Assembly (NCBI GenBank): GCA_002451715.1
Contig: DKDD01000086.1
Coordinates: forward strand, 1 to 11,378
Origin: Ruminococcaceae bacterium UBA6857
GTDB lineage: Bacteria > Bacillota > Clostridia > Oscillospirales > Acutalibacteraceae
DNA: 11,378 bases
Direction of reading: 5' to 3'
Under the pieces are notes generated by a model that made no database searches, had not been told where the DNA came from, and saw only the letters and a list, made by a program, of their open reading frames with translations. Position 1 is the stretch's first letter, and each line of letters begins with the position of its first letter. This document shows, piece by piece, positions 5,412 to 11,378 of the stretch. The translations under genes and the position numbers were made by a program.

Positions 5412-5439
5412 CCTCAAGTGACGCCCGTACGAAAAGGAG
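5412..5439 (-). repeat. Right terminal inverted repeat
   Basis: Complementary partner of 5059-5086 (24 of 28 positions). It directly abuts the last, decayed hairpin of the array. Confidence 0.65.
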
Positions 5440-5509
5440 CAAGGTCTGCGGAAAGACAGAAAGGCTTGTTTTCGCCCATGACATCGGTCATTTAAACCGC
5501 CGAATTGCC

Positions 5510-5538
5510 TTGCTATTTTTTCGCAGAAATGCTATAAT
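5510..5538 (+). promoter_or_regulatory. Extended -10 promoter for the ABC exporter operon
   Basis: TTGCTA (5510-5515), a 17-base spacer and a perfect TATAAT (5533-5538) preceded by TGC, an extended -10. CGCAGA (5522-5527) and TCTGCG (5538-5543) form an inverted repeat around the -10 box, a plausible operator. The rest of the 5440-5574 gap holds only a small ATGAC/GTCAT hairpin at 5478-5491. Confidence 0.75.
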
Positions 5539-5574
5539 CTGCGGTGTAATATTTTTAAAACCGAAGGTGTTCAA

Positions 5575-7329
5575 ATGAACGGAAAAAAAGGAATGATTAA
5601 AAAGTGGTTTTTGCCGTATTTCAAAAAACACCGCAAAACTCTTTGTCTTGACTTACTCTGCGCACTTTTCACAACCGGCTGTGAACTTGTTTTGCCGATG
5701 ATTGTCAGAGAAATCACAAAAATCGCAACAAACGATATTTCAAAACTAACTTTAACTGTAATTCTTCAAATGGCTCTTCTTTTTGCAGTGCTGAAAGTTA
5801 TTGATATGCTTGCAGGTTATTATATGAGCTATGTCGGTCACTGCATGGGCGTTTCGATTGAAAAGGATATGCGCGAGGATATGTTTGCCCATCTTCTTCG
5901 CGTTCCGTTCAGCTATTACGACACGACCAAAATCGGTCAGCTTATGTCAAGAATCACAACCGATATGTTTGAAGTTGCGGAATTTTCTCACCACTGCCCG
6001 GAAGAATTTTTTATTGCAGGAGTTAAAATTACCGCCTCGTTTGTTATACTTGCTTCAATCAATCTTCCGCTTGCGGCGTGTGCGTTTGTTGTTTTGCCGT
6101 TCATGTTCCTCGGAACAAGATACTTCCGCAAAAAAATGCGCGAAGCGTTCAGAAAAAGGCGGGAAATTGCCGGCGAAGTCAATGCTCAAACCGAAAACTC
6201 GCTGCTCGGAATCCGCGTTGTAAAATCCTTTTCCGGTGAAGAAGCCGAAAGCGAAAAGTTCAGAAAAGAGAGCACATCGCTTTCTCTTGTTCAAAAAGAT
6301 TCCTATCGCTATATGGCTCGGCTAAATGCCGCAGTCAGATTTTTCGATGGATTGATGTACATCGTACTCATAGTTATGGGCGGACTTTTCATCATGAATA
6401 AAAAAATCACAACCGCCGATTACACCGCTTATCTTCTTTATGTTGCAATGCTTATTGCTGCGGTCAAGCGTATTGTTGAATTTACCGAACAATTTGAAAA
6501 AGGCGTTACGGGTATTGAACGCTTTGCTTCGGTTATGGAGGTCAAAAGCGAAAATTACACCGAAACCGGCAAAGAAAATGATGAAAGCACGCTTTCTTCC
6601 GTAAGAGGCGAAATTGAATTTAAAGACGTTTCTTTCAGCTATGACAAAGAAAAAGGAGACGTTCTTGAACATATTGACCTTTCGGTCAAAAAAGGCGAAA
6701 ACATTGCGATTGTCGGACCTTCCGGAAGCGGAAAAACAACAATGTGCAGTCTTCTTCCGCGTTTTTACGATGTTAAGGAGGGCAAAATTCTTCTTGACGG
6801 AAAAGATATCAGAGAATACGACCTCAAAACACTTCGAAGTGCAATCGGTGTTGTTGAGCAGGAGGTTTATCTTTTTTCCGGTTCGGTTATGGACAATATT
6901 CTTTACGGCAACCCGAATGCCACAAAAGAACAGGTTATCGCCGCGGCAAAAAGCGCAGGCGCGCATGAATTCATAAGCAAACTTCCGAACGGATACGACA
7001 CCTTTGTCGGCGAAAGGGGAACAATGCTTTCAAGCGGACAAAAACAGCGAATTTGCATTGCGCGTGTGTTTGTTAAAAATCCACCGATTCTTGTTCTTGA
7101 CGAAGCAACAAGCGCACTTGACAACGAAAGTGAACAGCTTGTTAAAAAATCTCTTTCCGTTCTTGCAAAGGGAAGAACAACGTTCACAATTGCTCACCGC
7201 CTTTCAACGGTTGAAAACGCTTCAAGAATCTTTGTGCTCACCGAAAACGGAATTGAAGAAGCGGGAACACATAAAGAACTCCTTGAAAAGGGCGGAATTT
7301 ACGCAAAACTTTATAACAGCCAATTTTGA
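5575..7329 (+). CDS. ABC exporter, fused membrane and ATPase domains (MsbA/LmrA type)
   Basis: A 584-residue half-transporter expected to work as a homodimer or as a heterodimer with another subunit. Residues about 1-320 form the six-helix exporter membrane domain; the segment at about 100-130 (EKDMREDMFAHLLRVPFSYYDTTKIGQLMSRITTD) is the typical coupling region of this class. The ATPase domain follows: Walker A GPSGSGKTT at 381-389, Q-loop Gln429, signature LSSGQKQR from 485, Walker B ILVLDE at 505-510, and switch His541 in IAHRLST. The signature reads LSSGQ rather than LSGGQ, a mild variant; catalytic Glu510 and His541 are present, so the site looks active. The substrate (drug, lipid or peptide) cannot be read from sequence. 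The ribosome site GAAGGTG lies 5 bases from the ATG. The CNNM-type gene begins 19 bases after the stop codon, suggesting one operon. Confidence 0.92.
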   Translation: MNGKKGMIKKWFLPYFKKHRKTLCLDLLCALFTTGCELVLPMIVREITKIATNDISKLTLTVILQMALLFAVLKVIDMLAGYYMSYVGHCMGVSIEKDMREDMFAHLLRVPFSYYDTTKIGQLMSRITTDMFEVAEFSHHCPEEFFIAGVKITASFVILASINLPLAACAFVVLPFMFLGTRYFRKKMREAFRKRREIAGEVNAQTENSLLGIRVVKSFSGEEAESEKFRKESTSLSLVQKDSYRYMARLNAAVRFFDGLMYIVLIVMGGLFIMNKKITTADYTAYLLYVAMLIAAVKRIVEFTEQFEKGVTGIERFASVMEVKSENYTETGKENDESTLSSVRGEIEFKDVSFSYDKEKGDVLEHIDLSVKKGENIAIVGPSGSGKTTMCSLLPRFYDVKEGKILLDGKDIREYDLKTLRSAIGVVEQEVYLFSGSVMDNILYGNPNATKEQVIAAAKSAGAHEFISKLPNGYDTFVGERGTMLSSGQKQRICIARVFVKNPPILVLDEATSALDNESEQLVKKSLSVLAKGRTTFTIAHRLSTVENASRIFVLTENGIEEAGTHKELLEKGGIYAKLYNSQF

Positions 7330-7348
7330 CTGAAAGGAAAAGAAAAAG

Positions 7349-8587
7349 ATGCTTCTTAAAATTATTTTGATGCTTTTGTGCATTGTTCTTTCGGCATACT
7401 TTTCGGCAACCGAAACGGCGTTCTCTTCGCTGAACAAAACAAGGCTCAAAGCCCGCGCCGACAAGGGCGACAAAAAAGCCGCCGCCGCACTCAAAACCGC
7501 AGAAAACTATGACAAACTTCTTTCAACAATTCTTATAGGCAACAACATTGTGAACATTGCGCTTGCTTCAATGGGAACGGTTTTGTTTGTCGATTTGATT
7601 GGAAACAGCGGCGCAACCGTTTCAACAATCGTAATCACCGTTGTGGTTCTCATCTTCGGCGAAATTACACCGAAAAGCGTTGCAAAAGATTTTCCGGAAC
7701 AGTTTGCAATTTTTTCAACTCCGATCATAAAAGCATTTATAACGGTTCTTACACCGCTGAACATTGTTTTTTCCGCTTGGAAAAAGCTTGTTTCAAAACT
7801 TTTCAAGTCTGATAAAAAGAGCAAAATGTCCCAGGAAGAGCTGCTTTTGCTTCTTGGCGAAGGCGAGCAGGAGGGCGCGCTTGACAAAGATGACATGGAG
7901 TATATCAAAAACGTTTTCAAACTTGATTCGCTTACTGCGGAAAGCGTTATGACGCCGAGAAAGAGCGTCGTGTGCATTTCGCTTGAAGACAGCGACAAAG
8001 AAATTATGCGAATCATTAAAAACGAGGGTTACTCAAGAATGCCCGTTATTGAAGACAGCATTGACAAGGTCATCGGCATTTTGCATGCCCGCGATTATCT
8101 TATCGCAAGAAAAAATCCCGGCTTTGACGTGAAGATGATTCTTCATAAACCGTCGTTTGTTCCGGAAACCGTTGACCTTGACACACTTTTTAAAAACATG
8201 CAAAGAAAGCATACGCACATGGTAATTACCGTCAACGAATACGGCGAAACTTCGGGAATTGTGACAATGGAAGATATTCTTGAAGAGCTTGTCGGCGAAA
8301 TTTGGGACGAAAGAGACGAGGAAGTTCACGAGTTTCAGCCGCTTAAAAACGGTGCGTTCAAAGTTATGACAAGTGTTTCGGTTGAAGATTTCAAAGAATT
8401 TTTCAAACTTAAAGACGACATCGAAACCGAAAGTGCAACGGTCAACGGCTGGCTTGTTGAACAAAGCGGAAGAATCCCTAAAAAAGGCGACGTCTTTCAT
8501 TATAAGGGACTTCTTATCACTGTTACGGCGGCGGATAATTTCAAAACAAACGAGATCCGTGTTGAAGCCGAAAAAGCTAAGCAATGA
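7349..8587 (+). CDS. CNNM/CorC-type membrane protein with CBS domain pair (HlyC/CorC family)
   Basis: A 412-residue protein. The N-terminal CNNM (DUF21) membrane domain covers about 1-150, with SAYFSATETAFSSLN at 15-29, NNIVNIALAS at 65-74 and the conserved GEITPK at 104-109. A tandem CBS pair follows at about 195-315 (VMTPR at 200-204, GYSRMPV at 227-233, NEYGETSGIVTMEDILEELVGEI at 296-318). A C-terminal CorC_HlyC domain lies at about 330-408. Homologues export or regulate Mg2+ or Co2+; the older haemolysin label is misleading. The length is typical. AAAGGAAAAG precedes the ATG. It is the second gene after the ABC exporter, and transcription would end at the hairpin at 8669-8702. Confidence 0.9.
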   Translation: MLLKIILMLLCIVLSAYFSATETAFSSLNKTRLKARADKGDKKAAAALKTAENYDKLLSTILIGNNIVNIALASMGTVLFVDLIGNSGATVSTIVITVVVLIFGEITPKSVAKDFPEQFAIFSTPIIKAFITVLTPLNIVFSAWKKLVSKLFKSDKKSKMSQEELLLLLGEGEQEGALDKDDMEYIKNVFKLDSLTAESVMTPRKSVVCISLEDSDKEIMRIIKNEGYSRMPVIEDSIDKVIGILHARDYLIARKNPGFDVKMILHKPSFVPETVDLDTLFKNMQRKHTHMVITVNEYGETSGIVTMEDILEELVGEIWDERDEEVHEFQPLKNGAFKVMTSVSVEDFKEFFKLKDDIETESATVNGWLVEQSGRIPKKGDVFHYKGLLITVTAADNFKTNEIRVEAEKAKQ

Positions 8588-8638
8588 TTTTTTTGAGGTT
8601 TTAAAGATATTAAAAACTTTGCATTTTTCACAAAAATG

Positions 8639-8667
8639 TTGACGTTCAAAGAATAATACTGTAAAAT
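8639..8667 (+). promoter_or_regulatory. Promoter for the GPH transporter/zinc-ribbon unit
   Basis: TTGACG (8639-8644), a 17-base spacer and TAAAAT (8662-8667). The predicted start, about 8674, falls inside the left arm of the next hairpin. Confidence 0.65.
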
Positions 8668-8668
8668 A

Positions 8669-8702
8669 TAGCTGAAAGTGATTCGCTTTCGGCTATTTTT
8701 TT
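8669..8702 (+). terminator. Intrinsic terminator after the CNNM-type gene
   Basis: TAGCTGAAAG (8669-8678) pairs with CTTTCGGCTA (8686-8695), ten pairs with one G-T, around a 7-base loop, followed by seven T. It overlaps the start of the next transcription unit: RNA begun at the 8639-8667 promoter would lack part of the left arm and escape it, while read-through RNA would stop. Confidence 0.75.
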
Positions 8703-8704
8703 AT

Positions 8705-8721
8705 GCACCGTTTTTCGGTGC
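8705..8721 (+). promoter_or_regulatory. Leader hairpin before the transporter ribosome site
   Basis: GCACCG and CGGTGC form a perfect 6-bp stem around TTTTT and end 3 bases before the GAGAGGA ribosome site (8724-8730). It could hold the site open or modulate translation. It lacks a U tail and is not a terminator. Confidence 0.4.
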
Positions 8722-8739
8722 CCGAGAGGATTGTGTTTG

Positions 8740-10240
8740 ATGGAAAAAACAACACTTAAAAAACCGGTGCGATATGTCGGTATCAAAGAAAATTTGATAT
8801 ACGGCCTTGCAAACTCAGGTCAGGTTTTCAGCTACAATATGTTTACCGGGTCATATCTTTCAATCTTTTTTGTCAAAGTTTTCGGAATACCGAGCGGTGC
8901 TGTTGCAACAATGGTTTTTATTCTCGGAATTTGGGACGTTATCAACGATCCGCTCATGGGAGCGGTCATTGACAAAACAAGAACGCGATACGGAAAACTT
9001 CGGCCTTATCTTCTTTTGGTTCCGATTCCGCTTTCAATCGCAACAATTCTTTTTTGGGGCGGACCGCTGCTTTTGCAAAACACAAAAGAGCTCACCGTTA
9101 AAATTGTTTATATGTATATCTCCTATCTTCTTTGGGAGTTTTTCTATACGCTCGGCGACGTTCCGTTTTGGAGCATGAGCGCCGCAATCAGTCCCACTCC
9201 GTCGGACAGAGCGCGCAATTGCAAGCGCAAGAATCATCAGCAGTATTATCGGCGGAATTTCAACCGCAATCATGCTTCCGGTTCTTATGGACTTGAGCAC
9301 AAAGGGAAAAATTTCGATGAACCTTAAAGAAGTTTTTGCCCTTTGCGGACTTGTTTCGGGAATCGTTTTGCTTGCGCTGTTTTCGCTTGCCGGTCTTTTT
9401 GTCAAAGAACGAGTCGTTCAGGAAGTTGAACAGGTCAGCTTTGTTGACTGCTTTAAATATCTTTTCAAAAACAAGCCGCTTTTCATGATTATTCTCAGCA
9501 ACATTCTTTCAACATTTTCGGGAATAGGCGGAATTTTCAGCGGATACTTTTTTGCCGAAGTTCTCAGGGTGATGAGCTGGAACACCGCAATTTCGCTTTT
9601 GGGCGGAATCGGTGCAGTAATAGGTTATGTTACACTTGCCGCCGCAAGAAAAAGGCTCGGTAACCGAAAGATTATGATTTACAACACTGTCACAACGGCG
9701 ATAACCGGAGTGATCGCATTCTTCCTCGCATACAGCAAGTATGAGACATGGTATATTGTTATTCCGATTCTTACGGGAAGAAACATTGTTTCAAACATTT
9801 TTTCAACCTATAACTCAATCGCTTCAACCGAAGTTATCGCAGACTGCGTTGACTATATGGAATGGAAAACCGGCGTCAGAAACGAAGGTATGGCTTTTTC
9901 AACCCTCACTTTCCTCGGAAAACTTTCAAGCCGCGCTTCAACCGCAATTGCGACCGCGCTTTTGCCGCTTATCGGATACATCGTTACGGAATACACCGAC
10001 GCCGACGGTCTTCTTCAAAGCACGGCGGTTTGCACAGAAGCATTCGGAAAACCGACACAGTTTTGGCTTTGGGCGTTCAGCACGATTATTCCCGGTGTTC
10101 TCGGTCTTCTTTCGGTAATTCCTCTTATTTTCTATGAACTTCACGGCAAAAAGCTTGAAACGATCCGCAGCGAACTTGCCGAAAGACGCCATGAAATGGC
10201 GCAGTCAATGAACGAAGGAGGAGTACAAAATGAAAGCTGA
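8740..10240 (+). pseudogene. GPH-family sugar:cation symporter, broken by a frameshift
   Basis: Two frames together make one glycoside-pentoside-hexuronide:cation symporter (MelB/XylP/YicJ relatives) of about 499 residues. The first frame (8740-9327) carries the GPH hallmark WDVINDPLMGAVIDKTRTRYGKLRPYLL at about 65-92, with Asp66 and Asp70 matching the MelB cation-site aspartates, and YTLGDVPFWSMSAAISPTPSDR at about 136-157. After PSDRAR (about base 9214) the frame yields nonsense (NCKRKNHQQYY). The +1 frame instead continues as AIASARIISSIIGG and runs through normal membrane segments to the stop at 10240. One extra base, or two missing, near 9208-9217 explains this. The ATG at 8740 is preferred (GAGAGGA 9 bases upstream) over the TTG at 8731. 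The 9272 ATG of the second frame has no ribosome site. It may be a real inactivation or an assembly error; both frames keep clean coding character. Confidence 0.85.
10215..10223 (+). promoter_or_regulatory. Ribosome binding site inside the transporter gene
   Basis: AAGGAGGAG lies within the last codons of the transporter frame, 6 bases before the ATG at 10230, and sets up translational coupling to the zinc-ribbon gene. Confidence 0.75.
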
Positions 10241-10511
10241 CAACAAATGCCCGAAATGCGGAAAAAAGCTTTCGGTTTTCTATATGAAGCAAACCTGCCC
10301 GGAATGCGGCACAAACCTTTTTTATTACGGAATTGAAGAACGCCTTGAGGAAGACGCAAAAAAGGCAAAAAAAGAAGTTGACACATTCTGGAAGATAATC
10401 AGAAAAATCGACCGTGCACGCCTTGTCGAAAAATATTATATAAAACGCGGTGAACCTTTTCCGTGGGAAGACGAGCCGGAAGAAATCGAAACGCAGGAAG
10501 AAAAAGAATGA
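10230..10511 (+). CDS. Small zinc-ribbon protein coupled to the transporter gene
   Basis: A 93-residue protein. CPKC at 7-10 and CPEC at 23-26 form a treble-clef or zinc-ribbon-like Zn site. The remainder is helical and highly charged (EERLEEDAKKAKKEVDTFWKIIRKIDRARLVEKYY), ending in an acidic tail (EDEPEEIETQEEKE). No membrane segment or signal is seen, so it should be cytoplasmic. Its start overlaps the last 11 bases of the transporter frame and shares a strong ribosome site, so its translation is probably coupled. If the transporter frameshift is real, ribosomes would stop at 9327 and coupling would be lost, although the ribosome site may suffice alone. The function is unknown; an accessory or regulatory partner of the transporter is inference from position only. 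A terminator follows. Confidence 0.75.
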   Translation: MKADNKCPKCGKKLSVFYMKQTCPECGTNLFYYGIEERLEEDAKKAKKEVDTFWKIIRKIDRARLVEKYYIKRGEPFPWEDEPEEIETQEEKE

Positions 10512-10516
10512 AATAA

Positions 10517-10555
10517 AATCCGCCTTACCGAAAATTTCGGTGCGGCGGATTTTTT
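10517..10555 (+). terminator. Intrinsic terminator after the zinc-ribbon gene
   Basis: AATCCGCC (10517-10524) pairs with GGCGGATT (10544-10551). Beyond a 2x2 internal loop, ACCGAA pairs with TTCGGT around a 3-base loop. A run of six T ends at 10555. An alternative GGCGG/CCGCC pairing (10544-10548 with 10557-10561) exists but is weaker. Confidence 0.85.
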
Positions 10556-10577
10556 GCCGCCCAAAGTAAAAAAACAA

Positions 10578-10606
10578 TTGTAAAACGTTTCTTTTTGTGG
10601 TATTAT
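10578..10606 (+). promoter_or_regulatory. Extended -10 promoter for nagB
   Basis: TTGTAA (10578-10583), a 17-base spacer and TATTAT (10601-10606) preceded by TGG, an extended -10. The spacer contains the 8-bp palindrome AAACGTTT (10583-10590), a possible repressor site. The leader is about 45 bases. Confidence 0.7.
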
Positions 10607-10657
10607 GTTGAAACAGGGAAAACATGGAATTTCAAGCTTTGAAAGGTTAGGATAATT

Positions 10658-11378
10658 ATGGAAGTTATTATTATGGATAACGCCGTTGAAATTTCAAAGG
10701 CGGTTTCGTCAATAATCATTGACGAGGTCAAAAAAAATCCTAAAGCCGTTCTCGGTTTTGCAACCGGCGCTTCGCCTGTTGAAACATATAAACGCATGAT
10801 TGAAGCCTATGAAAAAGGCGAAGTCAGCTTTAAAAATATCACAACATTTAATCTTGACGAATACTGCGGTCTTGAACAAAGCGACGAAAACAGCTATTTT
10901 TATTTCATGAAAGACAACCTTTTCGGAAAAACCGACGTTGATTTTAACAAAGTCAACTTCCTTTCGGGTAATGAAGCCGAGAGCGAAAAGAACTGCCGCG
11001 AATACACAAAAAAAATTGCAGCCGCCGGCGGAATTGACATTCAGCTTCTCGGAATCGGAACAAACGGACACATCGGTTTCAACGAACCGTCGGACAATTT
11101 TTCGGACGGACCGTTCAAAGTAAAACTTACTCAAAGCACGATCAATTCAAACAGCAAGTATTTTAAAGACAAAAAAATGCCCGGCTATGCGCTGACAATG
11201 GGAATCGGCGACATTATGAGGGCAAAAAAGATTATTCTTATCGCCACGGGCGAAAGCAAGGCAAATGCCGTTTATAAAATGATTAAAGGCGAAGTTTCGC
11301 CCGCGTGCCCCGCTTCGATTCTTCAAAACCACAAAGACGTTTTGATTTATCTTGACAAAGAAAGCACAAAGCTTTTAT
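10658..11378 (+). CDS. nagB: Glucosamine-6-phosphate deaminase NagB (3' end cut by window)
   Basis: 240 codons are visible and the gene runs off the right edge; family members are about 240-265 residues, so little is missing. The enzyme, EC 3.5.99.6, converts glucosamine-6-phosphate to fructose-6-phosphate and ammonia, linking amino-sugar use to glycolysis in the cytoplasm. Motifs are GFATGASPVETY (phosphate-binding turn), TFNLDEY with Asp67 (counterpart of E. coli Asp72) and GIGTNGHIGFNEP with His138 and Glu143 (counterparts of His143 and Glu148). The residue matching E. coli Asp141 is Asn136; from memory, NGH is common in Firmicutes NagB, so activity is not in doubt on that ground. The ATG at 10658 gives the usual MEVIIMDN start, with an AGG-containing site upstream. 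Its own promoter separates it from the preceding unit. Confidence 0.93.
   Translation, partial: MEVIIMDNAVEISKAVSSIIIDEVKKNPKAVLGFATGASPVETYKRMIEAYEKGEVSFKNITTFNLDEYCGLEQSDENSYFYFMKDNLFGKTDVDFNKVNFLSGNEAESEKNCREYTKKIAAAGGIDIQLLGIGTNGHIGFNEPSDNFSDGPFKVKLTQSTINSNSKYFKDKKMPGYALTMGIGDIMRAKKIILIATGESKANAVYKMIKGEVSPACPASILQNHKDVLIYLDKESTKLL

Larger units (their letters stand above)
5059..5439. mobile_element. MITE-like non-coding element with 28-bp terminal inverted repeats
   Basis: The left end 5059-5086 (starts CTCCTTTTTGTACGG, ends CTTGAGG) matches the reverse complement of the right end 5412-5439 (CTCCTTTTCGTACGG...CTTGAGG) at 24 of 28 positions. The 381-bp span between uxaC and the ABC exporter has an AT-rich left half, with TATTATCT-type repeats at about 5138-5168, and a hairpin-rich right half (5224-5410). 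No transposase or plausible gene lies inside. An obvious target-site duplication was not seen, so the exact ends are uncertain; weak similarity continues a few bases outward. This fits a small non-autonomous element or a structured repeat family of Clostridia (inference). Confidence 0.6.

Noticed and set aside
5197..5421. Open frame of 74 codons inside the inverted-repeat element
   Set aside because: No ribosome site, and its residue pattern (FMFRRKAELFMHRKVRFMFHRN) simply mirrors the repeated hairpins with CTTCATG linkers; it is not a plausible protein.
9205..9330. Programmed ribosomal frameshift in the transporter
   Set aside because: No clear slippery heptamer and no adjacent pseudoknot-like stem; programmed recoding is not known to me in GPH transporters. 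A mutation or assembly error is simpler.
10578..10600. Catabolite repression (cre) site in the nagB promoter (TGTAAAACGTTTC)
   Set aside because: It resembles the cre core but has one extra base between TG and CG, so it does not fit the consensus spacing; only the AAACGTTT palindrome is noted.
11060..11085. NagB with Asn136 in place of E. coli Asp141 as evidence of inactivity
   Set aside because: From memory the NGH form is common in Firmicutes NagB, and the other catalytic positions (Asp67, His138, Glu143) are intact.

Overview
The window looks like a chromosomal segment of a low-to-mid-GC Gram-positive anaerobe, most likely a gut or rumen Clostridia (Oscillospiraceae-like). The basis is strong AAGGAGG-type ribosome binding sites, SigA-type promoters (TTGACN-17-TATNNT), U-tailed intrinsic terminators and the gene families present. 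This placement is inferred from sequence style and family content, with no database search. Coding sequences run on the + strand except for a small - strand island at about 1.8-2.8 kb.

Layout. 1-560: the 3' end of a surface protein with CxxC repeats and a C-terminal membrane anchor. 700-1740: a promoter, a TrpR-like (YerC/YecD-type) regulator and a maltose/galactoside-type O-acetyltransferase, closed by two terminators. 1780-2800 (- strand): an XRE regulator (128 aa) with palindromic candidate operators. Downstream of it, with their own strong promoter, lie two unannotated paralogous micro-ORFs (18 and 33 aa). They encode cationic hydrophobic peptides and have nearly identical leaders. 2870-5020: a DUF624-like membrane protein and uronate isomerase (uxaC), then a terminator. 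5059-5439: a non-coding MITE-like element with 28-bp imperfect terminal inverted repeats, enclosing a run of small hairpins separated by CTTCAT. 5510-8700: a promoter, an ABC exporter and a CNNM/CorC-type CBS protein, apparently one operon. 8640-10555: a GPH-family (hexuronide/pentoside-type) sugar transporter broken by a frameshift near 9210, translationally coupled to a small zinc-ribbon protein. 10578-end: a promoter and glucosamine-6-phosphate deaminase (nagB), cut by the window edge.

Functional picture. Several genes concern sugar use: uronate isomerization (uxaC), a sugar:cation symporter remnant, amino-sugar catabolism (nagB), sugar acetylation and the DUF624 protein. They are separate transcription units rather than one pathway operon. 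The most notable undescribed items are the twin micro-peptide genes next to the XRE regulator and the inverted-repeat element with its hairpin array. No rRNA, tRNA, CRISPR array or transposase gene was recognised.
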